A stretch of DNA of 64,000 bases. It comes from Rotaria socialis (Eukaryota; Rotifera; Eurotatoria; Philodinida; Philodinidae). A model generated the notes under the pieces. It saw only the letters and a list, made by a program, of their open reading frames with translations, was not told where the DNA came from and did not search any database. A program made the position numbers and the translations under genes. The stretch lies in NCBI GenBank assembly GCA_905331475.1, contig CAJNYU010003377.1, positions 1 through 64,000 on the forward strand, given 5' to 3'. This document shows, piece after piece, positions 48,386-60,326 of the stretch; position 1 is the first letter of the stretch; every line of letters starts with the position of its first letter.

Positions 48386-50903
48386 CTAAATAAAAAATAT
48401 CATACATATTTTATTTGTCTCTGAACTTTATATGTAACAGAAATAAATTCTGAAAAAGCTTTTTCAAAAATGGGATCAGAACCCAAAAAAAAAATTTTTT
48501 TTTGACGAGACTGGTACCCGGGAATAAAAAGCAGCGTTGTTTCACAATTATTCAATGGTTAAAAAACGATCATTTTTGATACATTGAGTATCTAAGTGTA
48601 ACGAAGAATGTGAAGGTATCAATAATATCGACATCAAATAATGATTCTTTTCCAATCTTTATAAATCAATAAAAGTTATAATATCTTGCCCGTTCAAGAG
48701 CAAATATCATGAGACTAACGATCGTTGACTCTTTACTAGTAGTAGTATTCATTTTTGTTTTTGAATATCCCACAACTTTAAATATATTTTCGTTAGTCTT
48801 ACTTGTCAATGGTAGTAACAGACAAAAAATAATTAATAGCGTATTGTTTCTCTCTATATAATGAAAGAGTAATTAACTTGTCTAACTTTTACTTTCACAC
48901 AAAACAATAGCAGATGTATTTATTCTCATGCACACACATCAATTCGTAATATTTATTCTTCTCAAATATAGCAATGCTTTCGAAAATATAGATCAAGTAT
49001 GAATGAAATATACTGGAGTGAAGAAATCATCTAATGATATAAAGATCATTTAGAAAATCGAATCGTTCCATCTTCAATAAAATATGAATTAAGGCCGTCA
49101 TATGATCATTGATGAAAATCACGTACACAATGTAAAGTCGTCGATATTTCAGGAGCTTGTTATATTTTATTGTCGATTTATTCGGAAGTTTTCATAGAAC
49201 CAGATTCTGATTGCCAAGCGAATGATAGGAGTTTTGAGCAAAAACTATTACGATTTAATTATCTTTGCCGACAGTACCAGTAATTATTATTGAAAACTAA
49301 GCTTGTTTCATGAGATAATTTGTATCAACTTGAGAATGTATTTCACAAGAATTACAATACTGAATTCATATTGCTTAAACTAAATGATATATATGCTATA
49401 GAATGCATGAATTGTTAATTTATGATAAGCATTAACGAATTTAAAAACTATCTGTCTTTCGAAGTTTCTATTCATCATCAGTTAAAATTTTAAGATAAAA
49501 GGTGAATAATGTTGTTTGATAGCATCAATTAGCTAATGTACACGATGCAGAATGTGTGAAGTTTTAATCAGTTTTACAACAACAAAACCGATTTACTAGA
49601 GATACGATACAAAATAAACAAGCCTGAGTTTATTTATTTATTTCTACTCTATCATTGTATACACAACCTGAATCTGAAATCAATTGAACAAGTAGACATT
49701 TCTTCTTCACGATAAATTTCAGAATTTATATGCCGTTGATAGTCAGACATTTGCAACGCTAGTTTAAGTTTAAAATATGTTTTTCATCATTGAAACAAGT
49801 AGAATTATGAATAGTTTCGGTAAAAATTGAATGTCATCCTTATGATATATTGTTTCTATTCTAATATGATCACTTTTTATCTGAAATACGAATGATCACT
49901 TGAAAGAACTAAAAATACATTTCATATTTTTGGTATGAAACTAATAAACAAACGATTTATTCGCATTTGAAAATTGTAAAAAGCAAATTGAATTTTTCTC
50001 TAGAAAACCTAATAACGTCCAATTTGAAAATAACTGCAAAATCTATTTCTCTCAGAGAATATTGATTGATTATAGAATTTTCGAAGAAACTATGAATAAT
50101 TAACAAACTATACGATACTTCTCAGTTCAATAGTAGTCAAGGCGATGTTGAAAAAAGAGAGCTATGAAATTATTTTTCATTTAAGGATTTGGATTTTTCT
50201 CATGATAATTAACAAAACCAGTCAAAGTTCAAAAAAAATCAAATCTTTTTCAAATTGGTAAGGCTGTTTTCTGAGCCTGAAGAAAATTTAATAAACGAGC
50301 CCAACCGAATATGATGACGAGCTGTCGAATGATTTCAACTGTACAGTATTTTTATGAATCATATAAAGATAATAATTAAATAGCAACGTAAAATCATAAA
50401 ATAATATCCAGATATATTCATTATGATGCAAATGACTTGTACACTATTGTGAAAATTCACATTTAAAGAAATTCTCCGCGTTTCAGTTTATTGAGCTATT
50501 TCGTTCAAGCATTTTGGTTGTTATTTGTTTATCCTGTTCGTTCCGCTTTTTCTTCTTAACTGCTCGTCCTATGCCATCGTATATCTCATCATGAAACAGA
50601 TGTTCTTGCGTTCATTTGCTGATATTTTTTTCTTTTCTCCACGTATATTATAACGAAGAGAAATATCTATCATATATTCTCTGTATGCTCGATTATAGTG
50701 GTTATATCTCAGTGTCAGAAGCATATTGACGAGTGCGAATCATACGTTTCTCCCTACTTATTCTACCAATATTGTAGTACATCGGTCAAAGAACAGTTAG
50801 CAGGCATACTAAGCGTCATAGAAAAAAAGATCGTATACATGCCTCCATCAGGAATAACAATATTGCTATTATTTTCTTTTCAGATTCTTTTTTTTGTTTT
50901 AAA
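48386..50903. other. 2.5 kb intergenic, no gene recognised
   Basis: AT-rich. An open frame at 50698-50907 overlaps the COLGALT start in another frame and is probably leader sequence. TTTTCTTTTCAG, ending about 50882, lies 21 bp before the COLGALT ATG and is a good candidate splice or trans-splice acceptor. Confidence 0.4.
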
Positions 50904-52775
50904 ATGAAAAATCAACTGGTTTTCATATTAGTATTCTTCTTTTTTCTAATTACTTTTATTCATGCGAAAAAATATCATTTATTTGGAGAAAACGAATCAT
51001 CAACGGTTTCTTCTACAAATGATCAACGCTTATTAGTTGATATTGATATTTATAATCGTGCATATGCATTACCTTATTTTCTTCGTCAATTGGAACAATT
51101 TACTTGTCCATGTAGCCAATGTTATTTAGATTTCCATCTTTACCGTGTATTTAATACAACAATCGAAAATGAAACTAGTCGATTATTACATGAATGGGTA
51201 TCAGCTATGAAAAAATCGGATCAATTCGTTTTTACAACTATCACGATTCATGAATGGACAGCACAATCAAAAGATGATCGCGCAAATCGACTATCTGATG
51301 CAATGAAACGTTCATCTGTACTCGATGTAACATACCTTGCTATGTTTGATTCAATGATTATTTTATTAGAACCTGAAAAGATTTTATCAATATTAATATC
51401 TAAAGATAAACCCTTAATGACGCCATTATTGCGTTCGACAAAAAATATGTATACATCAACATTCTATTTAAATGATCAAGAAGCAAGTGGATTTGACACT
51501 TATAAAAAAATTTATGATCGTAAAAGATTGGGCTGTTTTTCTATTAATGGTGGCATTAAAGATTTTTATTTTTTTAATTTTAATCATCCAAAAATGCGAA
51601 ATGTCTTTTTAATAAATAGAAATTCTAAAGAAATTCAACAACATTATGGTATCTATTTTCATTAATATTCTTTTATTATATGTGTGTTTTCGTAATTTTC
51701 TGAAATTTTAGCTATTGATGTTATTGCAAGAGAAAATTCAATACCTTCATATGTATGTAATCGTGAAGTATTTGGTTATATACCTGCACAATTTAGTGAA
51801 ACACTTCATGATGAAGCAATTATATATGATCTATATATCCATACGTTAATTGAACATCAATTGAATGGCCCATCACAAACATATTTACCACCAATATCGC
51901 GAACATCATTGATTCATGTACCATTATCAAAAGAAAAAACAAAATTTGGTTTAGATGAAATTTATGTAATTAATCTTGTACGTCGTACAGATCGTCGTGA
52001 ACGTTTACAAGCAACATTTGATATACTTAATATGTCAGTACGATTTTTTGATGCTGTTGATGGAAAATATACAATTGATCAAGCATATTTAGAACGTCTT
52101 AATGTTCGTCTATTACCAAATTATGAAGATCCATATAATCAACGACCAATGAATTATGGAGAATTAGGTTGTTTTTTTTCGCATTATTTTATTTGGCAAG
52201 ATATGATTAAAAATGAATATTCAAATGGCATTTTAATTCTTGAAGATGATGTTCGATTTGATGTTTATTTTAAATATAAATTAGAAAAAATTTTATCAAA
52301 TTCTTCATTAGATTGGGATATTTTATTTCTTGGACGAAAAATTATGCGACCCAATGAAGAAAATTATGAAAATACAATCGAAACATTTCTTATTGAGCCA
52401 TCGTATTCGCATTGGACTGTTGGTTATGCACTTTCATTACGTGGTGCACGAATGCTCATTGATGAAAATCCTATTCAAAAAATTTTACCTGTTGATGAAT
52501 TTTTACCAATTATGTATGACCATCATCCGAATTCAAGTTGGAAAAGTCATTTTACCAATCGAAAACTTAAAGCATATGCATTTCATCCATCAATTCTAAC
52601 GCCAACACATTATTTTGGTGAACCAAATTATGTATCTGATACAGAAAATACACAAATTCTTGAACAAAATGATGGAAAAACTTCTCTACCGGCACCAGAA
52701 TTAGTGAGCGTTGATGTAGCTGCCACACAAAAGCGACTTGAAGACAATGCACGGATGCAAAAAGATGAATTATAA
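50904..52775 (+). CDS. Procollagen galactosyltransferase-like (GT25 family), ER-retained
   Basis: COLGALT enzymes add galactose to hydroxylysine of collagen in the ER. Two exons, 50904-51648 and 51712-52775, about 602 residues (human COLGALT1 622). A signal peptide (MKNQLVFILVFFFFLITFIH) and a C-terminal KDEL show an ER-lumenal protein. The C-terminal GT25 domain is well kept: EIYVINLVRRTDRRERL, FDAVDG, GELGCFFSHYFIWQ, ILEDDVRF (Asp427/428), DILFLGRK, LPVDEFLPIMYD and SDTE. The N-terminal GT domain is more diverged: where COLGALT1 has a D-x-D metal motif this protein reads AMFDSMI (Asp149), so the motif is missing. It may be a COLGALT with an altered first domain or a CERCAM-like paralogue; orthology is undecided. 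The start is supported by the signal peptide directly after a splice-like acceptor. Confidence 0.85.
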
Positions 52776-53702
52776 TAGTAAACAATCAAGTTATTTATTT
52801 CTACTCAATTCGTCTTTTTTGATTTTTTATCTCATAATTATTGAATTCAAAAAATAATCTTTGGTGTGTGTGTGTGTGTGTGTGTGCGTGTGTTAATTAT
52901 ATTTTAACAGTTTGATTCGTGCATTATACATGAAACTAAACGCTTAACATCTAAATTAAATGAAATAAGACTTGTTTGACGATATAAGGATTAATTCTCC
53001 ATTTATTATTCAGATTATATCTTTTTGGTTTTCAATGAGCAACAAACTTCTAAAAAAAGACTTGGACTATGATCATTAAGTATGATTGAAACTTCTTTAG
53101 TTTGATTTCTATGAAGTTTTTTTAATCATTTTATATATGGAATCATTGACAAGCGATACTTAAAGAATATATAATCATTTTGCCATATCTTCCATGAAAT
53201 AAATGATGACGTTCTAGTTTCATTAGCTAGAGTAATATTTTTCTCGTTAAAATTCATTTCAAATAGATAAACATCTAGTAGCAAAATCTGTATGAGATTA
53301 AAACTTTCATATCAATATCGCTGACAATATCTTTAGAAGGAGAGTTTCATATTTATTTTTTACTATCACACTTTAATACTCTTTTGACATCGTCTCTTAC
53401 ACTATTTTAGAACAAAGTAAAATATTTCAAAAATGTTTCTATTCAACTGACTCTCTCTTTTGAAGATTACTTCATTTTTGGTATGTAAGAGTTCTTTAAA
53501 ATTTATAGTTGCTAGATTTTTTTCTTTAAACAACATTAGTTTGCCAATAATAGATTTTAGAAATTCTTAGTGTTTTCTTTTTATCTGAATTATTCGAAAA
53601 CAGATGATTTAATATGAATGATAATAATGTTAAAAGAAATATTTGCAAGTTAAAAAAATAATATTTTCATAAAAAAATGAATCAAAATATGAGCAAAAAG
53701 AA
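52776..53702. other. Intergenic between convergent COLGALT and ZSWIM2 genes
   Basis: Contains a (TG)n microsatellite at 52863-52886 and otherwise AT-rich sequence. The two genes converge here, so only 3' ends are expected. Confidence 0.5.
52863..52886. repeat. (TG)n microsatellite
   Basis: Alternating GT dinucleotides followed by GCGTGTG. Confidence 0.9.
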
Positions 53703-56700
53703 TTATTTGGCACTTGAACAACTACGTTGGCGAAGTCGATGATTAAAAATATTTGTTGATGATGTCGAATATTGATTGAATTCAATATTTACTCGGCTAA
53801 TGTTTTCTGTTCCTAAAGAAGGCGAAGATAATAATGATTGTCGGCGAAATCGCCGTTGATCTACATCCTGTGATAATGATAGATTTGCTTGTGGATTTGG
53901 TAAAATCTGAGAGTTAATAGCACGAAGTTGTGAAAATTTCATAGACATTGGTGCAATTAATGGACGAAGAGGCGCGCGCATATGAAAACGTCGCACTTGT
54001 TGATTGAGATCGGTATGAGTTGATGTTCGTACTTGATAAGGCACTATTGTTAAACCCATATTAGCAGAAGGTAAAGGTGAACCAGTGGCAGGAGGAATAT
54101 TCTTCCTTGACTTTCGAACAGCAGCAGATGAAGGACTAAATTAGAAGAGAAAAGTCTACTTGTAAATGCACGATAAAATAAAAATATGAAACATGGCTCA
54201 ATTCTTCTTGCTAGCTAATAGAAAAACATCTTTCATAAAATAGTTCAATGCAATCCTATTTATAGATTATTTTGTTCGGTATCGAAATGATTCTATTTCT
54301 CAACGTGAAACTATCATTGAATTTACATATTCATATATTAAATCAATATTAATCTATTCTAAATATCTTGAAAAACTCAGCTCGATATATGCTTCTGCTA
54401 TCTAGAAATATTAGAAGATCGAACACTGTTCTCGATAGCGAAAAATTGTATTTCATCAAGCCATCTTTGAACGATGAAGATCTCTAGGAAATTTAAGACT
54501 TATTCTGATGTGAACGACAACGAATATTGAACTTGATAGTAAAATAAAAGGCTTTATTTAAAAATACGAGAAATTTCCCATCAAATTAGTTTTAAGAAGT
54601 ACCTTTGATGAATTTCAAAATTGCTAAAAATTTTGCTACCCTCCGAATTCTTTGACATAAAGTATTCCTGAATTTTTTTTCGATTTTTCTGTTATAAGAT
54701 TATTCGTCGATGCCATCATTATCTAGTTTAATAATAAGTTTTAAATCGGTTTCAACTCAAAGCGTTTACATTTTTATAATTCTTTTTCATCAAAGTACTG
54801 ATTTAGAAAAAAATGGTTTTGTAGAGATTCAAAATCCAACGAAAAATAATTATGTCAAACTTTGACAAATATGTGCTCTACACTCCATAATCTCGTCAAC
54901 TTATCACTAAATTAAAACGATATTATCGTAGAGTTTTTTTTAATTTATAAGTTTTCTTTTGTTCAGTTGCAAGATTCATGTTTAATTTCAGATCTAAGTC
55001 AATCATAATATGATATTTATGTTTGCTAAGATAACCAAAGAAAATTCTTTTTAAAAACTAATGACATAAGTTTCGACCTTGCAAACCAAATAGAAAAGAA
55101 AATTTCTGCCTTATAATTTAACACTCTTATTAGTTTATGCTTTAGAAATATTTGTATGCAATTAAATTAAACAATTCACCGTTTTATTTCTCGATGTTCA
55201 TTTGCCACATCAACATTCCAGACAAGTTGTCCATCTATTGGACTAAAGACAGAAATGATAGCTATTATTTCTAACTATTAAATAAATTTTACTGACCAAG
55301 TGCAATGACTATGTAAAAGCCATCCATCTAAACAAAAACCGTGCAATATACTTTTTTTTGTAAAAGGAAAATTTCTTTCTCTTGTCTCATTACCTATACA
55401 ATCAATATGAAATTTATGTCGACATGGTAAACGTCTAACGCGTTCACCTTTTTGATATAATCGCAAACATAAACGGCATTGTTCACCATTTTGCAACAAC
55501 TGACTATGTTCATTTATACGTTCAGTTGGCATTGATTTTACGACATTCTCTGGTACACCCATAATGGCAGCATTTTGAGCACTTTCGTAAAAAAAAGAAG
55601 CAGAATTCAATACAAGAAAATACTTTGAATTTTTAATTACTTTTCAAGTTGAAGTAAAACTTCATAATCATTTTCATTTATATCTCGATTGGCTAATACT
55701 CGATGAAGTGCATTGGGTAGTGCTGCTAAATGTTCACGTGTTGCTATTTTCCAGTGTTGAAAGGATTTCTACGAAAAAATCGATGTATGAGTTACTTTAT
55801 TTTTGAACTTAATTTACTTCTCGATAATCAAAACTATGTTCATTATGTATATTTAAATTAAAACATGTTTGACATAGAAAATAATCTTGACATGTTGTAC
55901 ATTTATAACATTTGCCAGTGATTGGACATGCATGACATCGATGACATGAATGACCTAAATGAATCGATGCTCTTTCAGCTTGTTGAGCACCAATTGTTCT
56001 GAAAAAAATTCGTTTATAAAACTTGATTATAAAAAAAGAATAACAGAAATTTTCTTACTGAAATTCTAGTTTCAATTGTTCCGGAGTACCAAATGTTTCT
56101 CGACATAACGGACATTTGATTAGTTTTTCTCCTGTTGATACTTGATGATCAAGCCAAATTTTCATACATTTAACATGAACATTATTACCACAACCACGTC
56201 TAAAAATTACCAATTACCTATTTGAATAGTATTACCAGTTTTATATTTTAACTAACCGACAATGAGTAACAGGCAATTTTTTATTTAGTAACTCTTCTTG
56301 ACATATGGGACACACATCATTTTCACTTATTGGACGCTGTTCAACTTGACGACCAGCATCGTTTTCATCTTCATCCTATTATAACACGACAGATGGTAAT
56401 TTAAAACAAAATCCAGTAGTTATTTATTGTTAAGAAATGATGACAGTAAAATTTAGTTAAATATTAGTTTTTATGATCTAAATTTTAAAACCGATCAAAA
56501 CATCGAGAATTTTTAATGAAAAGCTATCTAAGAATTCGCAGTATGAGATCAATAACTTCTAATTAGCTAAATGTTAAAATGCAAATGTTACACCCTTATA
56601 TAGATTCTCAATGAGACAAATGCCCGTTTTTTTTTTCCATGTTATTGGCAGTCTATATTCAAAACAATCGATCATATTTTATTGGATATATCTTTATTGA

Positions 56701-57542
56701 GTACTTATAATAGTAAAAGAAACCATTTCTTTTTTCGGAGAATATATTTTCAAAAAAGAAAATTTACAATCATTTCCTTTTTAATTAAACGTAACTAAAT
56801 AGTTTTGATAAGATCTGATTGTCACTTTGACCACGAAATATTGAATCAAATAAAACTATATGACAAAGTAATAAAGTACTTGAGTTTATTGTATACGAAA
56901 CGAAATTAGTTGAAACTTTTAATTTTAACGTTTTTATCCATCGTACTTTTAAAAAGTAACAATCCATTAACTCAACTTATTCAGTAGCAAAATTAACAAC
57001 TATGCTTTAGATAAAAGAAAATACTTTTATTCTATAATTAAATTTTGATCTATTTCTTTCATCATTGTCTTGTGTCAATTCACGAAGAAGTTCATTAATT
57101 TCTCGTTCGACAAGACCTCGCTGCCATAGAACTAAATATATACATAGACATATACATATAGACTCTATCAAATTAATATTTCCCAATATAAATATGTACT
57201 TGGGTTAGTTCTTGGTACACGAAATCGTTTTAATAGTAGCCAACATATATGTTTACATATTTCACGATTAATTTGGAATGAAGAACACGTACATTGATGT
57301 GGATCACCTAAGAATACCTAATGAACACGTGAATATATATATATATTTATCCATATCCATATATATTCATTGAACTCTAATCTATGAAGAAATACTTTAA
57401 ATGTTCGTTCACTATCTTCTTTAATAACGAAAGCTGTTGGACCTGTTTGTCTTAGAATAAAAAATGTAGAACTAAGTGCATCGTTTTGAGCTTGTAGGCA
57501 TTTTTCTGTACATTCAACACGATAAGGCAAACAACGAGACAT
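53703..57542 (-). CDS. ZSWIM2: E3 ubiquitin ligase ZSWIM2 (SWIM-RING-ZZ-RING)
   Basis: Testis-type E3 ligase in mammals, self-ubiquitinating and linked to apoptosis control. Eleven exons in minus order: 57542-57396, 57317-57200, 57131-57025, 56375-56257, 56199-56059, 55998-55818, 55768-55641, 55581-55394, 55327-55297, 55242-55180, 54135-53703; about 551 residues (human 633). Domains in order: conserved N-terminus (QNDALSSTFFILRQTGPTAF), SWIM finger (Cys58, Cys60, Cys70, His72 in CTCSSFQINREICKH), RING 1 (from Cys146: CPICQEELL ... CGNNVHVKCM ... CPLC), ZZ finger (CHRCHACPITGKCYKCTTC), RING 2 (CRLCLRLYQKGERVRRLPC ... HKFHIDCI ... CTCPIDG). The C-terminal 140 residues are basic and poorly conserved. 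Every Zn ligand expected is visible, so the gene looks functional. The 649-bp intron 3 holds nothing recognised; the 1044-bp intron 10 also looks empty. Confidence 0.9.
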
Positions 57543-58911
57543 TGTATTGTTTTAATGTAAACTAATCATTATCATATATTCAAGTCACCATTTTTCTATT
57601 GCACTTCATTCGTTGTTGTGCAGAACCTCTGCTTCATACTATTTATTATTATCAATGGTTTTAGAAAGTAACCAATCCTATATAAAGATGAATCATCGTA
57701 TCAAAAATCAATCCATCGGTCCAAGAAAATAGAAAAAAGCTAAGATCTTCCTTACTCGATTGGAGTGAATTTCAGATATTAATAAAACAATCGTCATCAT
57801 TTTGGTGTTCATCATATTTATTTATTTGAAAACTATGAATGCAATTAATAGGTAGGCATATCTTATTATATACTTATTTGTCACGTTTGATTATAACAAA
57901 TTCCTTTAGGAATATATAAGACAGAAGTTGTTTGATATAACTCTTTGTAGTTAATGTGCCTCATCGTTTTTCTTCTTCTTTTCTGTATTTTACGCGATAA
58001 TTCTATGAATTTCACTATGTTTATCATGGTTTTATCGATGTTCATCGGCTCTTTTAATAAAATAAATCAATTATATCATTTTTCTCTTGTCGTTTTCCAT
58101 GGATAGTTATTTTCCGTATTATATTCACTACTACAATTTGCCGAGACTAAAACGAACTAGAAGAAGTAGCAAAATAAGAGATAGCTACTATCTTCTTATA
58201 TTATTCAATTTGATTTATATTAATTTTTATCGGCTTTTTTGCGAACTTCGCTGATTTGATGATCTTAAACATGTTATTCATTGGTTCTGATCATTCACTA
58301 TTCAAAATTGCCAATATATATGTTTTCTTGTGTAATTTTTTTTGTTCTGCTCTAAAATCTTGTTGTCGTCATCATGAAAAAAAAACGAACAAGAAAAACA
58401 CCATCATTCATGTTGTTTCTCTAACGAATATATGTTCCTATTACCATTATTGTATTATATTTTCTTACTCTACTCGTTTTTTCTTGCTCTTTTTTCGCGC
58501 TCTTTGATATTGTCGTCATCATCGGCCCCACTCCTCTATCTCTCTACTTTATGTTCTATATGACGAGCACATCCATACACACACGCCAGTCAAACAGAAT
58601 TGTAATATTGTCGTTTGCTCCGCTTCCTCATGGCGATGGCTGTTTTTTTCTCTCATTTTTGTGGTCTATTAAATATCCACATAAAAAATAGATATCCGAG
58701 TAGGTAAAGTCGAAACAGTTGTGTTATGACACTAGGTTATTTTCAAATATATGAATATTTTGTACTGGTGCATGCCAGAGAAGTACGTGAAATATTTAAA
58801 ATTATCGCTTTGCTAAACGAAAGGATATCAATTGAATCAAATGAAATGATCAAAATATTTACTTTAATTGACAAATATTCCTTCTTAGTTTTTGTAGAAG
58901 AACTATTTTCA
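57543..58911. other. Intergenic between divergent ZSWIM2 and TMEM242
   Basis: A 1.4 kb bidirectional spacer expected to hold both promoters. It is less AT-pure than other spacers, with T/C-rich runs (58540-58660). The TMEM242 frame is open upstream to an ATG at 58726, so the leader could be partly coding. Confidence 0.4.
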
Positions 58912-60235
58912 ATGGCATCTTCTTCTTCTTCTTCTTCCTCTTTGTTTTCAACTACAACGCCTAAATTAATTATCCCTGACGAAAAATCACCTAGTGAAAC
59001 AAACGATAGTCGTTCTTCTTCTATTTCTTCAATACTTTCCTCGTCTGTCATTCCGTCATCACGAGAGACAACAACAAAAAAATTAACAAAAATTCTGTCA
59101 ACACAATCAAGTTTGGAACGTCATTATCCACCACGTCCAATTGCAAAACGTTTTTCAATCGACGCTGATCCATCGTCAATCATTTTAAATACTACTCCTA
59201 CTGACTTTTCTAGTAATTCTTTACGTCGACAACCGTCAACACCAGACGCTGAAGAAAACTTATCGATCCCTACCTCTAACAGTATTCATGGTAAAGACAC
59301 ATCACCTGCTCGATCACCATCATTAAAAAAAATTGACAGTTTCTTGGAAATTCCCTATGAAAAAGGTGAAATAGTGGATTTAATTAAATTGGCTGATGAT
59401 CCGAATGCTTCAACACATATGACAAATGATGGACATGAAGTATTACTTGAACATGGAGCTGCTCCCTAGTGAGCTATCCTAATTTTACTGTCTCTCTCTC
59501 TCTCTCGTATTGCATGTTGTAATCGTTAGTTGTCGTTCTTCTATTTGTGCGTATAAAAAAAAATAAAAGCAATTTTGCTCTTTCATTACGATATGCATGA
59601 CACGATTAGTATTCAATCACCTATTCTTCGATTTCGTTGAATAGTTACAAGCAAAGAAACAAACAAATATGAACTTTATCTTATTTTTATGAAAAAAAAG
59701 AAATAATAGTATCTTTTATCTTATTTTTAGTGATGCAGTGAAATCAGACAAAGAAGCTTCTCGAGAAGCTCGTAACGCTTTTATATTCAATCGTCTTTTG
59801 CCTGGTGTCTATTTTTCTTTCATAACAGCATGTGGTTTACTAGGCGGTTTTGGTTTTGCACTTGGTCGAACAAAAAAACGTGAAACAACAGCTAAACTTA
59901 CTCGACAAGCAAATGCAAGAGTGTTATTTGACGATGGTCATTATTTAGCTATCAAAGCGTTACGTCGTGCTTCAATGTATAGTTTAGCTACTGTTCTTTC
60001 ATTCACTGGTACCCTATGGTTGCTTAGCGGAAAACCAAAAACGTTTGCTGAATTTCGCATGTGGTCTGCTTCATGGTTACCATCGATCAAAAGAAAAACA
60101 GATAAAGAAAATGAAGGAAGAATTGAATTTGAGAGTGTAACAGATTTTATGCAGTATTTAATTGATGAAGATAAAAGACTAAAAGATAAAAAAAAGAGTA
60201 ATAACACCAACACCAACAACACCAACAACGAATAA
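58912..60235 (+). CDS. TMEM242: TMEM242 homologue with long Ser-rich N-terminus
   Basis: TMEM242 is an inner-mitochondrial-membrane protein that helps assemble the ATP synthase c-ring. Two exons: 58912-59468 and 59731-60235 (353 residues from this ATG; 415 if the in-frame ATG at 58726 is used). The family domain is in exon 2: first membrane span (GVYFSFITACGLLGGFGFAL), a basic loop, LAIKALRRASMYSLATVLSF leading into the second span, then FAEFRMWSASWLPSIKRK, which corresponds to the conserved FR...P segment. The C-terminus is an Asn/Thr repeat. Human TMEM242 is only about 141 residues; here some 200 residues of Ser/Thr/Pro-rich, probably disordered sequence precede the domain. That extension is either lineage-specific or a fused upstream exon. 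I chose 58912 because it opens the Ser-rich segment; the choice is not secure. ABCC10 starts 88 bp downstream. Confidence 0.75.
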
Positions 60236-60305
60236 TAAAGATATTTAGTGACGTTTGGTTGAAATTTGTGTTTTGTTTTGATTTAAAAAAAAAGGAAAAG
60301 ACTAG

Positions 60306-60326
60306 TTTTGAAAATTTTTCTAGATG
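60306..60326 (+). promoter_or_regulatory. Possible trans-splice acceptor abutting the ABCC10 start codon
   Basis: TTTTGAAAATTTTTCTAG immediately precedes the ATG at 60324, giving an AG|ATG junction, with the upstream gene ending 88 bp earlier. Inferred spliced-leader acceptor. Confidence 0.4.

Noticed and set aside
50698..50907. 69-codon open frame just upstream of COLGALT
   Set aside because: Overlaps the COLGALT ATG in another frame, shows no homology, and has a splice-like acceptor inside; more likely leader or spacer.
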